A stretch of DNA of 64,000 bases from an uncultured Microbacterium sp. (GTDB lineage Bacteria; Actinomycetota; Actinomycetes; Actinomycetales; Microbacteriaceae). Under the pieces are notes generated by a model, which was not told the origin of the DNA, made no database searches, and worked only from the letters and a program-made list of their open reading frames with translations. This document shows positions 18,696 through 27,279 of the stretch, piece after piece. The stretch's first letter is position 1. Each line of letters starts with the position of its first letter. The position numbers were made by a program, and so were the translations under genes. The stretch spans positions 62,001-126,000 of the forward strand of contig NZ_CAMFHZ010000008.1 in NCBI RefSeq assembly GCF_945952435.1, in the 5' to 3' direction.

Positions 18696-19843
18696 CAGGC
18701 GGCTTCCCTGGGCAGCGCGATGACGTGCGTCGCCGTCTCCGGGATCCCCTCGCCGGAGAAGAGACGCACGTCGTTCGGACTCCACGTGCAGCGCACCGCG
18801 TCGCCGACGGCGACCGCAGGGGCGCCGGGCGCGGGGATCCGCACGAGGAAGGTCTGCTCGCGCCCGACGTCCACCGCGATCTGCAGGGTCTCCCCCAAGT
18901 GGGATATCCCGAGGACCGTTCCGTCGAGACCCGGCCCGTCCGCGGAACCGGCCGAGGCGAGCCGGACGAACTCCGGGCGGATCGCGGCGACTGCGGCGGA
19001 TCCGGATGGCTCCTGCGCACCGCCCCAGCGGCCGTGCACCTCTCCGATCGCCGTGCGGACGGCGGTTCCCTGCGCGGTGCCGTGCAGGAAGTTCTGCTGC
19101 CCGATGAAGGAGGCCACGTAGGCCGATGCGGGCTCGGCGTAGATCTCGGCGGGACCGGCGAGCTGCTCGATCCTGCCCGCACGCATGACCGCGATCCGAT
19201 CGCTCATCGAGAGCGCCTCGGCCTGATCGTGCGTGACGAACACGAACGTCGTTCCCAGCCTCGCCTGGAGCAGCTTGAGCTCGAGCTGCATCTCCTCGCG
19301 TAGCTGACGGTCCAGCGCCGCGAGTGGCTCATCGAGCAGCAGCACCGAGGGACGGTTGATGAGCGCCCGGGACAGGGCGATGCGCTGCTGCTGGCCACCG
19401 CTGAGCTGGGTGGGCTTGCGGTCCGCGAACCGGCGCAGTTGCACCATGTCGAGCGCTTCGGCGACGCGCTCGCGCTGTTCCGCCTTCGGCACCCTGCGTT
19501 GCTGCAGACCGTAGGCGACGTTCTCCGCGACGGTCATGTGCGGGAACAGGGCGTACGCCTGGAAGACGGTGTTGACCTCGCGCTTGTGCGGCGCAAGCCC
19601 CAGCACGCTCCGCCCGGAGAGGCGGATGTCGCCGTGATCCGGATGCTCGAAGCCCGCGATCATGCGCAACGTGGTGGTCTTGCCGCATCCGGACGGTCCG
19701 AGCAGCGACAGGAACTCGCCCGAGCGGATGTGCAGCGAGAGCCGGTCGACCGCGGTGGCATCCCCGTAGAACTTCGTGACATCGACGATCTCGACACCGC
19801 CGGCGGACGGGCGCGGATCCGGCACGGACGTTGGACCGGTCAT
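18695..19843 (-). CDS. Polyamine-type ABC transporter ATPase, PotA-like
   Basis: A 382-residue ATPase with Walker A GPSGCGKTT (49-57), Q-loop region FQAYALFPHMTVAENV, signature LSGGQQQR (147-154), Walker B VLLLDEP (167-173) and a C-terminal TOBE domain from about 270. It powers the importer encoded downstream. The start ATG is preceded by a strong GGAGG five bases upstream. It is the first gene of the operon, and its stop overlaps the start of the binding-protein gene by one base. Confidence 0.93.
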   Translation of the reverse strand: MTGPTSVPDPRPSAGGVEIVDVTKFYGDATAVDRLSLHIRSGEFLSLLGPSGCGKTTTLRMIAGFEHPDHGDIRLSGRSVLGLAPHKREVNTVFQAYALFPHMTVAENVAYGLQQRRVPKAEQRERVAEALDMVQLRRFADRKPTQLSGGQQQRIALSRALINRPSVLLLDEPLAALDRQLREEMQLELKLLQARLGTTFVFVTHDQAEALSMSDRIAVMRAGRIEQLAGPAEIYAEPASAYVASFIGQQNFLHGTAQGTAVRTAIGEVHGRWGGAQEPSGSAAVAAIRPEFVRLASAGSADGPGLDGTVLGISHLGETLQIAVDVGREQTFLVRIPAPGAPAVAVGDAVRCTWSPNDVRLFSGEGIPETATHVIALPREAA

Positions 19844-19932
19844 GAAACCTCCACAGTGAAAACTTCGCTGCGGAGCAGTCTGGCACAGGTGGGGGATCGC
19901 GTACAGTGGAAAACGAAGGCTATTGAGATTCC

Positions 19933-19951
19933 TGCAACGATATCCGTTGTA
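19933..19951. promoter_or_regulatory. Operator-like palindrome upstream of the pot operon
   Basis: TGCAACGATATCCGTTGTA has arms CAACG (19935-19939) and CGTTG (19945-19949). It lies about 95 nt before the potA-like start. A second inverted repeat, GCGACGAA (19965-19972) with TTCGTCGC (19982-19989), follows the CsoR-like stop and may be its terminator. Confidence 0.4.
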
Positions 19952-20001
19952 GGTGACCGTGATTGCGACGAATCTTCATGTTTCGTCGCGATTTCGCGCG
20001 A

Positions 20002-20274
20002 CTAGCGCGATTGGATGTCGAAGGCCTTGAGCAGCTCGGCGATGGCCTGTTCGCGCGGCTCGCCGCCCTCGTCGAACATGTGCGCCACGTGCGTGCGGAG
20101 GTGGTTCTCCAGCAGCAGCCGGTTGAGCGACTCCAGGGAGCGCTGGATCGCCCGCGACTGCGTGATGATGTCCATGCAGTACTCCTCGTTCTCGATCATC
20201 TTGGCGACGCCGCGGAGCTGGCCCTCGAGGATGCTGGTGCGGTGCAGCGCGCGCTTCTTGATGTCTTCGATCAC
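20002..20274 (-). CDS. CsoR-family metal-sensitive repressor
   Basis: A 90-residue all-helical DUF156 repressor starting at GTG 20274 (VIEDIKKRALHRTSILEGQLRG). The family binds DNA as a tetramer and is released by Cu(I), Ni(II), Co(II) or reactive sulfur. In CsoR the copper ligands are Cys, His and Cys. Here the aligned residues are Cys33, His58 and His62 (ENHLRTHV), so the second cysteine is replaced by histidine. The open frame upstream of 20274 is a shadow of the divergent gene. No metal transporter is adjacent, so the target is unknown. Confidence 0.88.
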   Translation of the reverse strand: MIEDIKKRALHRTSILEGQLRGVAKMIENEEYCMDIITQSRAIQRSLESLNRLLLENHLRTHVAHMFDEGGEPREQAIAELLKAFDIQSR

Positions 20275-20346
20275 GGTCTCGAGGCTACCGCGCCGCCTCC
20301 GCTCGGGCTCTGCGGATCCGCTCCCGACCGGTGGCAGGATGGGCGC

Positions 20347-21621
20347 ATGCCGTCGCGTCGAGAAGATCTGCTGTCCCCGGCGGACCGCGAGCGCCTGAGG
20401 GGTCTGCGTCGCATGAAGGCGGTCGCCCTCGTCGCGCTCGGTGTCATGGCGATCGCATTCGTCGTCGCCTTCTGGCTGCAGACGCGCCTGCCGTGGCTCG
20501 GCTACGTCCGCGCGGCGGCCGAGGGCGGGATGGTCGGCGCGCTCGCGGACTGGTTCGCGGTGACCGCCCTCTTCCGTCGTCCGCTGGGACTGCCGATCCC
20601 GCACACCGCGATCATCCCCACCCGCAAGGACGAGATCGGCCGGACCCTCGGGGAGTTCGTGGAGACGAACTTCCTCTCCGCCGAGGTCGTGCGCACCAAG
20701 CTCGCCGAGACCTCGATCGCGGCCCGGCTGGGATCCTGGCTCCGCGATCCCCCGCACGCGCAGCGCGTCGTCGCGGAGGGGTCCACGATCGCGGCGGCCG
20801 TGCTGCGGGCCCTCAGCGACGACGACGTGCGCGACCTCATCGCCGATCTCGCCCGCGAGCACCTGGTCGAACTGGAATGGGGCACGCCTGCCGGTGCCTG
20901 GCTGGAGCGCATCGTGCAGAGCCGGGCGCACCGCGGCGCCGTCGACCTCGCGGTGGACAGCATCGCAGGGTGGTTGGAGAACAACGCCGCCGCCTTCCGT
21001 GGCCTGCTCTCGCGGCGGCTGCCGTCGTGGGTCCCGCGGATGGCGCACCGTTTCGTGGACGAGGCCGCGTACAACGAGGCGCTCAAGTTCGTCCATGCCG
21101 TGCAGGCCGACCCCGACCACCCCGCGCGACGCGCGATCGACGGCTATCTCGCCCGGCTCGCGGAGAACCTCCAGCACGACGCCGCGACCCGTGGCCGTCT
21201 GGAGAACGCCAAGGGCGCGCTGTTCGACAGCCCGCGGGTCGGAGCCCTCGCCTCCGAGGCGTGGGACACCGCGAAGACCGGGCTGCTCACCGCGCTCGCC
21301 GATCGGGACAGCGGGCTGCGCCGACGGGCCGCGGAGGCCATCGCGGACCTCGGAGCCCGGCTGGCCTCGGAGAAGGCGCTCCAGGACAGGGTGGACGGCT
21401 GGACCACGGATGCGGCCGTCTTCCTCGTCGACCGCTACCGGCACGACATCGCCTCGATCATCACCGACACCGTCGAGAGATGGGACCCGGCAGAGACCAC
21501 GGAGAAGATCGAACTCATGGTGGGCCGTGACCTGCAGTACATCCGCCTGAACGGGACGGTCGTGGGCGCCCTCGCCGGGCTCGCGATCTTCGCGATCGCG
21601 AACGCCGTGATCCCGGCGTAG
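20347..21621 (+). CDS. DUF445 membrane-anchored protein
   Basis: A 424-residue protein of the DUF445 family. One N-terminal helix (VALVALGVMAIAFVVAFWL) is followed by the conserved block AAAEGGMVGALADWFAVTALFRRPLGLPIPHTAIIPTRKDEIG, a long helical region, and a C-terminal helix (VVGALAGLAIFAIANAVI). The biochemical role is not established. The ATG at 20347 begins a sensible N-terminus and sits 6 nt after CAGGAT, a weak -10-like hexamer. It is divergent from the CsoR-like gene. Confidence 0.88.
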   Translation: MPSRREDLLSPADRERLRGLRRMKAVALVALGVMAIAFVVAFWLQTRLPWLGYVRAAAEGGMVGALADWFAVTALFRRPLGLPIPHTAIIPTRKDEIGRTLGEFVETNFLSAEVVRTKLAETSIAARLGSWLRDPPHAQRVVAEGSTIAAAVLRALSDDDVRDLIADLAREHLVELEWGTPAGAWLERIVQSRAHRGAVDLAVDSIAGWLENNAAAFRGLLSRRLPSWVPRMAHRFVDEAAYNEALKFVHAVQADPDHPARRAIDGYLARLAENLQHDAATRGRLENAKGALFDSPRVGALASEAWDTAKTGLLTALADRDSGLRRRAAEAIADLGARLASEKALQDRVDGWTTDAAVFLVDRYRHDIASIITDTVERWDPAETTEKIELMVGRDLQYIRLNGTVVGALAGLAIFAIANAVIPA

Positions 21622-21894
21622 GACGGCGCCGCGACGATCTGCACACGGAACCACGTTTCTGCAGGGTGAACGGCGCTTTTCATGGGCTGGTCGTCCTCGG
21701 TGCGCGGATCGTCACCCGGTGTGCGGACCGGCGCACCGCCCGCGGATCGTGACCTCATGCGTGGCGAGAAGGATCGATACGCCCGGCGGAGGACTGTCTC
21801 GTGGGCCAGACAGCGGCGTGCCGCGGCTGCCCGATCCTCGCGCGGGTCGTGGCACGCTGGTCGACGGACGCCGATCCGACGGGAAGGGACCCTC

Positions 21895-22827
21895 ATGGCA
21901 CTGTCGCACGATCCCCTCTGGCCCCGCGGCGGCGACTGGCCGCCGTTCGCGGAACGCGTCGACGCCGTGCTGCTCGGTGTGCCGACCTGGCGGACGTCGC
22001 TCTCCCCCACGGGCGCACATGCGACCCCCGCTGCGATCCGCGAGGCGCTGCGGCGCTACAGCCCCACGCTCATGGGACCTCCGGTCGTCGATCTGAACAC
22101 GGTGCTGAGGATCGCCGACGCGGGTGACATCGTCGAGCCCGACGGCGACGAGGGCGTCGACCGCACGATCGCCCGCGTGGCCGAACTCACCGCCGGATCG
22201 CGCCTGGCCATCGCCCTCGGCGGAGACAACTCGCTGACCTACCCGGTCGCGCTCGGGGCCGGGGCGACCGGACTCATCACCATCGACGCGCACTTCGACC
22301 TGCGCGACGGCGTCTCGAACGGCTCTCCGGTGCGCCGTCTCGTCGAGGATGCCCCGGACGGATCCGCGATCGATCCGCACCGGATCGTTCAGATCGGCAT
22401 CACGGACTTCGCGAATTCGGCGGCCTACGCCCAGCGCGCCGCGGAGTGGGGCATCCGGGTCATCACCCTGGACGAGGTGCGTCGCCGCGGCATCGACGAC
22501 GTGGTGGCCGAAGCGGTCTCGATCGCGAGCGCGGGGCAGGATCCCCGGATCCATCTCGACATCGACGTGGACGCCTGCGACCGCGCCGCGACCCCCGGCT
22601 GCCCCGCGAGCGTCCCTGGCGGGTTCGCCGCGTGGGAGCTGCGCGCACTGGTGCGGGGGATCGCGAGCGACGCCAGGGTCGTGAGCGCGGACATCGCGGA
22701 GGTCGACGCGACGGCGGACGACGAGGACGCGCGCACGGTCCGCCTCGCGGCGCTCTGCGTGCTGGAGCTCCTCGCCGCCCTCGCGGGGCGCGACGCGGGA
22801 CGGACCGCGCCAATGCCAACGCCGTAG
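21895..22827 (+). CDS. Arginase-superfamily hydrolase, possible formimidoylglutamase
   Basis: A 310-residue ureohydrolase-fold protein. The metal-site motifs are recognisable: GGDNS (arginases usually have GGDHS), DAHFDLRDG and HLDIDVDACDRA. The family cleaves C-N bonds of guanidino or formimino groups (arginine, agmatine, formiminoglutamate). The first motif has Asn where a manganese-binding His is usual, so activity or metal use may differ. Histidine-degradation genes lie 8-13 kb away and lack a local last-step enzyme, so a HutG-like role is a reasonable guess. The 273-nt region before the start holds no gene and nothing I could name. Confidence 0.75.
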   Translation: MALSHDPLWPRGGDWPPFAERVDAVLLGVPTWRTSLSPTGAHATPAAIREALRRYSPTLMGPPVVDLNTVLRIADAGDIVEPDGDEGVDRTIARVAELTAGSRLAIALGGDNSLTYPVALGAGATGLITIDAHFDLRDGVSNGSPVRRLVEDAPDGSAIDPHRIVQIGITDFANSAAYAQRAAEWGIRVITLDEVRRRGIDDVVAEAVSIASAGQDPRIHLDIDVDACDRAATPGCPASVPGGFAAWELRALVRGIASDARVVSADIAEVDATADDEDARTVRLAALCVLELLAALAGRDAGRTAPMPTP

Positions 22828-22960
22828 CGCTGCCCGCGCCACCGGCCGCCTTGGCTGCCGCCCCGTGGCGGCGAGCGGTTCCCGCGACCGCGCCCTGGCA
22901 GGCTCGCGCGACCGGCGACCGATCCGGGCGCGGCCACGACGACCGCACCCGGCCGCCGCA

Positions 22961-23608
22961 TCAGGGGGAGGCGAGTGCCTCCGCGATGGGGGTCGTGCCG
23001 GAGTTGAAGCGGATCGTGCGGTGGATCGTCGCGGGTTCGACGAGCGTCTGGGCGATCACCCGCGCCACGTCGGCACGGGAGACGCTGCCCGAGGTCTCCG
23101 CCTCGGCGTCGATCTCGCCGGTCGGCGCATCGAGGGTCAATCGGCTCGGCGCGAGCACGGTCCACTCCAGATCCGAGGCGCGAAGCGCCTCGTCGGCCGC
23201 CGCCTTGGCCTCGGCGTACGCGTAGAACGAGTCGGACGGGTCGATGCCGTGGTCCCGGGACGCCCCGAAGTACGACACCATGACGTAGCGGGGCACCCCG
23301 GCGGTCGCCGCAGCGGCCATCGAGCGGACCGCGGCGTCGTGATCGACCGCCCTGGTGCGTTCCGCGGATCCGCCTCCCGCGCCTGCCGACCAGACGACGG
23401 CGTCGTGCCCGGAGATGAGTTCCGCGAGAGACTCCTCCGACGCCGTCTCGACGTCGAAGACGACCGGCTCCGCCCCGGCCGCGCGCACCTCGTCGCGTTG
23501 CGCGCCGTCGCGGATGACCGCAGTGACCGTGTCGCCGCGTTCGGCGAGCAGCGGTTCGAGCAGGAGCGCGACCTTGCCGTGGCCGCCGAAGATCAGAATT
23601 CGTGCCAT
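22961..23608 (-). CDS. NAD(P)-binding Rossmann protein (atypical SDR)
   Basis: A 215-residue single-domain protein of the NmrA/YwnB-like group. The N-terminal dinucleotide-binding loop is IFGGHGKVALLLEPLL. The middle carries VVWSAGAGG and the C-terminal half the YAEAKAAADEALRASDLEWTVLAPSRL pattern typical of atypical short-chain dehydrogenases that act as nucleotide sensors or reductases. The substrate is unknown. TAACGT lies 6 nt before the ATG, so the message may be leaderless. Confidence 0.8.
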   Translation of the reverse strand: MARILIFGGHGKVALLLEPLLAERGDTVTAVIRDGAQRDEVRAAGAEPVVFDVETASEESLAELISGHDAVVWSAGAGGGSAERTRAVDHDAAVRSMAAAATAGVPRYVMVSYFGASRDHGIDPSDSFYAYAEAKAAADEALRASDLEWTVLAPSRLTLDAPTGEIDAEAETSGSVSRADVARVIAQTLVEPATIHRTIRFNSGTTPIAEALASP

Positions 23609-23614
23609 TCCTCC

Positions 23615-23620
23615 ACGTTA
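23615..23620 (-). promoter_or_regulatory. -10 hexamer TAACGT before the Rossmann-protein gene
   Basis: TAACGT is followed by GGAGGA and then the ATG. The purine stretch abuts the start codon, too close for normal ribosome binding, so a leaderless start is likelier. Confidence 0.45.
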
Positions 23621-23678
23621 GGCCCGATGGGGGCCGCGCGGGCCATTCGTCCCTGACCTCAGCGGACGACGAGACACC

Positions 23679-24674
23679 TCAACGGACGACGAGACGAGGC
23701 TCGATCAGCGCGTGCGCGGTGCCCGCCTGCACCTCACGCGGCGTCACGGTCTCACCCGTGGGACCCATCAGGAGCTCCAGCGTGGCCACCGCGACGTCCT
23801 CCGGGCGCTGTTCGACGCTGGAGAACCCGAGCGCCTCCGCCGTGGGGGTGTTGTCGAATCCGATCACGGGCACGCGCGCGGCGCCACCCGCCTGAGCCAG
23901 CAGCGCGCCGATCGCGAGCGAGTCGCTCGCGCAGACGATCGCATCGACCTCGTGCCCCGCGGATCCCACGACCGTCCTGGCCGCAGCGACATCCTCCTCG
24001 GCCGTCCACCGCGGCCCGATCGCACCGGCATCGGCCATCGCCTCGCGCCAGCCGCGCTCTCGGTCGTCGCCCGTCCCCGACCCGGACGGCCAGCCGAGGA
24101 ACGCGACGCGGGAGCCGAATCCCAGCGCATGCGCGGTGGCCGCCCTGGTGCCCGCCGCGCCGTCCACGTCGACCCAGAGATGCTCGGGGGCGGCCAGGTC
24201 GTCCTCGCCCCACGGTCGGCCGAAGGCGACGAACGGGAGCCGCGCGTCGCCGAGCCAGCGCGTGCGGGGATCGCCGTGGAAGGTGCCGGTGATGATGGCC
24301 GCATCGATCTCCGAGCCCTCCCACAGCTCGGCCAGGCGTGCCATCTCGTCATCGGCCGTCCGCGCCGCGTAGACGAGCATGCGCATGCCGCGCTCGCTCG
24401 CGCGTTCGGTGAGAGCGTGCACGAACCGATCCAGCACGACGCCGGAGACGCCACCGACGTAGGGATCCAGATGCACCCCGATCGTCGAGCTGCGCCTCGT
24501 GCGCAGCTGACGCGCCGCCGCATGCCGGCGGTATCCGAGATCGAGGATCGCCTGCTGCACGCGCTCCCGGGTCGCCTGCTTCACGATCTCCGGCGTGTTC
24601 AGCACGTTGGACACGGTCTGCCGTGACACTCCGGCGCGCTGCGCCACGTCCTCGACGGTCGGCGTCCTGGCCAT
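23679..24674 (-). CDS. LacI-family repressor
   Basis: A 331-residue regulator with an N-terminal helix-turn-helix (PTVEDVAQRAGVSRQTVSNVLN, residues 5-26), the hinge helix region (AARQLRTRRSSTIGV) and a periplasmic-binding-like sensor domain with the typical late motif VPVIGFDNTPTAEALGFSSVEQ. The ATG at 24674 has GGAGGGAGAGAC before it. It is divergent from the sugar ABC operon and probably represses it when the sugar is absent. Confidence 0.93.
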   Translation of the reverse strand: MARTPTVEDVAQRAGVSRQTVSNVLNTPEIVKQATRERVQQAILDLGYRRHAAARQLRTRRSSTIGVHLDPYVGGVSGVVLDRFVHALTERASERGMRMLVYAARTADDEMARLAELWEGSEIDAAIITGTFHGDPRTRWLGDARLPFVAFGRPWGEDDLAAPEHLWVDVDGAAGTRAATAHALGFGSRVAFLGWPSGSGTGDDRERGWREAMADAGAIGPRWTAEEDVAAARTVVGSAGHEVDAIVCASDSLAIGALLAQAGGAARVPVIGFDNTPTAEALGFSSVEQRPEDVAVATLELLMGPTGETVTPREVQAGTAHALIEPRLVVR

Positions 24675-24737
24675 GTCTCTCCCTCCGCGGCCCCCGAGGA
24701 CCCGCTGGATCACCCTCCCACTGTGGCACTTCTCACC

Positions 24738-24767
24738 TTGACATCGTCCGCTTCGGCCGCTTAGCGT
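24738..24767 (+). promoter_or_regulatory. Promoter of the sugar ABC operon
   Basis: A perfect -35 TTGACA (24738-24743), an 18-nt spacer and TAGCGT (24762-24767), which fits the actinobacterial TANNNT -10. Confidence 0.65.
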
Positions 24768-24780
24768 GTTCCTCACGGAG

Positions 24781-24794
24781 TTTGATCGTTCAAA
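24781..24794 (+). promoter_or_regulatory. LacI-type operator
   Basis: TTTGATCGTTCAAA is a near-palindrome with a central CG, the usual form of LacI-family operators; six of seven base pairs match. It lies 13 nt after the -10 hexamer, where a bound repressor would block early elongation. Confidence 0.6.
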
Positions 24795-24865
24795 TTCATG
24801 CGACGGCGCCTTGCCGCCGAACCACAGCACACCTCACCATGGATGCTCATCAAGGGAGAAGAGAC

Positions 24866-26131
24866 ATGACACGGCACAGCACACGCGCCGCGATCGGGGC
24901 CGGGGCCCTCGTCCTCGTCGGCGCGATCGCCCTGACCGGATGCGGATCGGGATTCTCCGGAGGAGGCGCCGACAGCACCACCGGAGCCACGAAGCTGACT
25001 TCTTCCGACAAGCCGCTCAACATCCTCATCGGATCCTCCGGCGACGCCGAGACGGACGCGGTCAAGGCCGCGGTCGCGGACTGGTCGAAGACGTCCGGCA
25101 TCTCTGCGACGGTGACCGCGGCGAGCGATCTGAACCAGCAGCTCTCGCAGGGTTTCGCCTCCGGGTCCCCGGCGGACGTGTTCTACCAGTCCACCGACTC
25201 CCTCGCCGGCTACGCGTCGAACGGCTCTCTACTCGCCTACGGGGACCTGCTCAAGAACAAGGACGACTTCTACCCCAGCCTGCAGAAGTCGTTCACCTAT
25301 GACGGAAAGCTGTACTGCGCACCGAAGGACTTCTCCACGCTGCAGCTGATCATCAACACCGACATGTGGGCCAAGGCCGGCCTCACGGACGCCGACGTGC
25401 CGAAGACCTGGGACGAGCTCGCCACGGTGTCGAAGAAGCTCACCGCCGACGGTCACGTGGGCCTGGCGATGAGCGGGGAGTACGCCCGCGTCGGCGCGTT
25501 CATGGTCGCGGCGGGAGGCGGCCTCATGAACGCCGACTCCACGAAGGCCACCGCCGACGCCCCCGGCAACGTGAAGGCGCTCGACTACCTCAAGGGGCTG
25601 CTGGACGCCGGCTCGATGAAGTTCGCGGCGGATCTCGGATCCGGCTGGGGCGGAGAGGCGTTCGGCACGCAGAAGGCCGCGATGGTCGTCGAGGGCAACT
25701 GGATCACGGGCGCGATGGGCACCGACTACCCGACCGTGAAGTACAAGGCCGTGGAGCTTCCCGCGGGCCCCGACGGCAAGAAGGGCACCCTCCAATTCAC
25801 GAACTGCTGGGGCATCGCCGCCGACAGCAAGAACCAGAAGGCCGCCCTCGATCTCGTCGAGCACCTGACCAGCGCGGAGAGTCAGCTCGCCTTCTCGAAG
25901 GCGTTCGGCCCCATGCCGTCGATCCGCTCGGCCGCCGACGAGTGGAAGACGGACAACGCCGCGCTCGTGCCGTTCCTCGACGGCGCCGAGTACGCGCAGG
26001 GCATGCCGACCGCGAAGGGCGCGAGCGACGTGGTGACCGACTTCAACGGCAAACTCGGTTCGCTCGCGACCGGCGACCCGACGTCCATGCTGGCGACCGC
26101 GCAGAAGAACCTGGAAGCGCTGACCAAGTAA
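24866..26131 (+). CDS. Sugar ABC transporter substrate-binding lipoprotein
   Basis: A 421-residue family 1 extracellular binding protein. It has a signal peptide with lipobox ALTGC, so it is lipid-anchored outside the membrane. The mature part shows the usual carbohydrate-binding-protein pattern (DVFYQSTDSLAGYASNGSLLAYGDL, PKTWDELATVSKKL, GEAFGTQKAAMVVEGNWITGAM). It should capture an oligosaccharide for the two following permeases. The ATG at 24866 has GGGAGAAGAG upstream. No ATPase is encoded in this cluster, so a shared MsiK/MalK-type ATPase encoded elsewhere is likely, as in other actinobacteria. Confidence 0.92.
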   Translation: MTRHSTRAAIGAGALVLVGAIALTGCGSGFSGGGADSTTGATKLTSSDKPLNILIGSSGDAETDAVKAAVADWSKTSGISATVTAASDLNQQLSQGFASGSPADVFYQSTDSLAGYASNGSLLAYGDLLKNKDDFYPSLQKSFTYDGKLYCAPKDFSTLQLIINTDMWAKAGLTDADVPKTWDELATVSKKLTADGHVGLAMSGEYARVGAFMVAAGGGLMNADSTKATADAPGNVKALDYLKGLLDAGSMKFAADLGSGWGGEAFGTQKAAMVVEGNWITGAMGTDYPTVKYKAVELPAGPDGKKGTLQFTNCWGIAADSKNQKAALDLVEHLTSAESQLAFSKAFGPMPSIRSAADEWKTDNAALVPFLDGAEYAQGMPTAKGASDVVTDFNGKLGSLATGDPTSMLATAQKNLEALTK

Positions 26132-26133
26132 TC

Positions 26134-27279
26134 ATGGCCTCCTCCTCCGAGCGGTCTCTCCGCGCCGCGTCCCACTCGGGGCTGCGGCGTGGGGAGGCCG
26201 CATCGGGGTGGCTCTTCACCGCCCCGATGCTGATCCTCCTCGGCCTGTTCCTCGTCGTGCCGGTGCTCATGGCGTTGTGGGTGAGCGTGAGCGACTGGGG
26301 AGGTCGCGGCTCGCCGTTCTCCGGAGGCGTCTCGTTCGTCGGCCTCAAGAACTACGCGGCGCTGCTGCTCGGCGGTGGACTCGCCGAGGCCGACTTCGGC
26401 ATGAGCCTGAAGAACAACGCCTGGTACGTCCTGCTCGTGGTGCCGTGCCAGACCGCCCTGAGCCTCCTCCTCGCCGTGCTGGTGAACCGGCAGATCCTCA
26501 AGGGCCGCGGCTTCTTCCGCACCGCGTTCTACTTCCCCTCGGTGACGAGCTCCGTCGCCATCACCGTCCTGTTCCTGTTCCTGTTCTCCACGACCGGAGC
26601 CGTCAACGCAGCGCTCGGATGGCTCGGGATCAACGGCCCGAACTGGCTCAACGACCCGTCCGGGATCCTGCACTTCGGCGCCACGTCCGGGCCTGCGGCC
26701 CTGACGCAGAACAGCTTCCTCGGCGTCTCGTTCTGGGACTGGATCGGCGGCCCCAGTGTCGCGATGTGCGTCTACATCATCATGGCGGTCTTCACGACCA
26801 GCGGAACCCTGATGCTGCTCTTCCTCGCCGCACTGCAGAACATCTCCGGCGAGGTGCAGGAGGCCGCGATGATGGACGGGGCGAACGGATGGCAGCGGTT
26901 CTGGCGGGTCACGCTGCCGCAGCTGCGCCCCACGCTGTTCACCGTGCTCACGCTGGGCCTCATCGGCTGCTGGCAGGTCTTCGACCAGATCTACACCGGC
27001 ACCCGTGGCCAGCCGGCCAAGACGACGATCACTCCGGCCTATCAGTCGTACCAGTCGTCGTTCCTCAATCAGGAGTGGGGACAGGGCGCCGCGATCGCGT
27101 TCATCCTGTTCGTCATCATCATCGTCTTCACCCTCGTGCAGCGCTGGGTCCTGCGCGAGCGCCCGGTCTCCCGCCGACGCAACCGCCCCTACCTCGAAGC
27201 CGCCGCACGAGCCGCCTCCGCCGCTCGCGCGGCCGACGACCCGCGCGTTCCCGCTCCAGGCGGAAGGACATCCCGATGA
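26134..27279 (+). CDS. Sugar ABC transporter permease (MalF type)
   Basis: A 381-residue inner-membrane permease of the carbohydrate uptake-1 family, with about seven hydrophobic segments and the EAA loop (EVQEAAMMDGANGWQRFWRVTLPQLRP region). The N-terminus is longer and the C-terminal tail is Arg/Ala rich (AAARAASAARAADDP). The start lies 2 nt after the binding-protein stop, and the end overlaps the next gene by ATGA. Confidence 0.92.
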   Translation: MASSSERSLRAASHSGLRRGEAASGWLFTAPMLILLGLFLVVPVLMALWVSVSDWGGRGSPFSGGVSFVGLKNYAALLLGGGLAEADFGMSLKNNAWYVLLVVPCQTALSLLLAVLVNRQILKGRGFFRTAFYFPSVTSSVAITVLFLFLFSTTGAVNAALGWLGINGPNWLNDPSGILHFGATSGPAALTQNSFLGVSFWDWIGGPSVAMCVYIIMAVFTTSGTLMLLFLAALQNISGEVQEAAMMDGANGWQRFWRVTLPQLRPTLFTVLTLGLIGCWQVFDQIYTGTRGQPAKTTITPAYQSYQSSFLNQEWGQGAAIAFILFVIIIVFTLVQRWVLRERPVSRRRNRPYLEAAARAASAARAADDPRVPAPGGRTSR

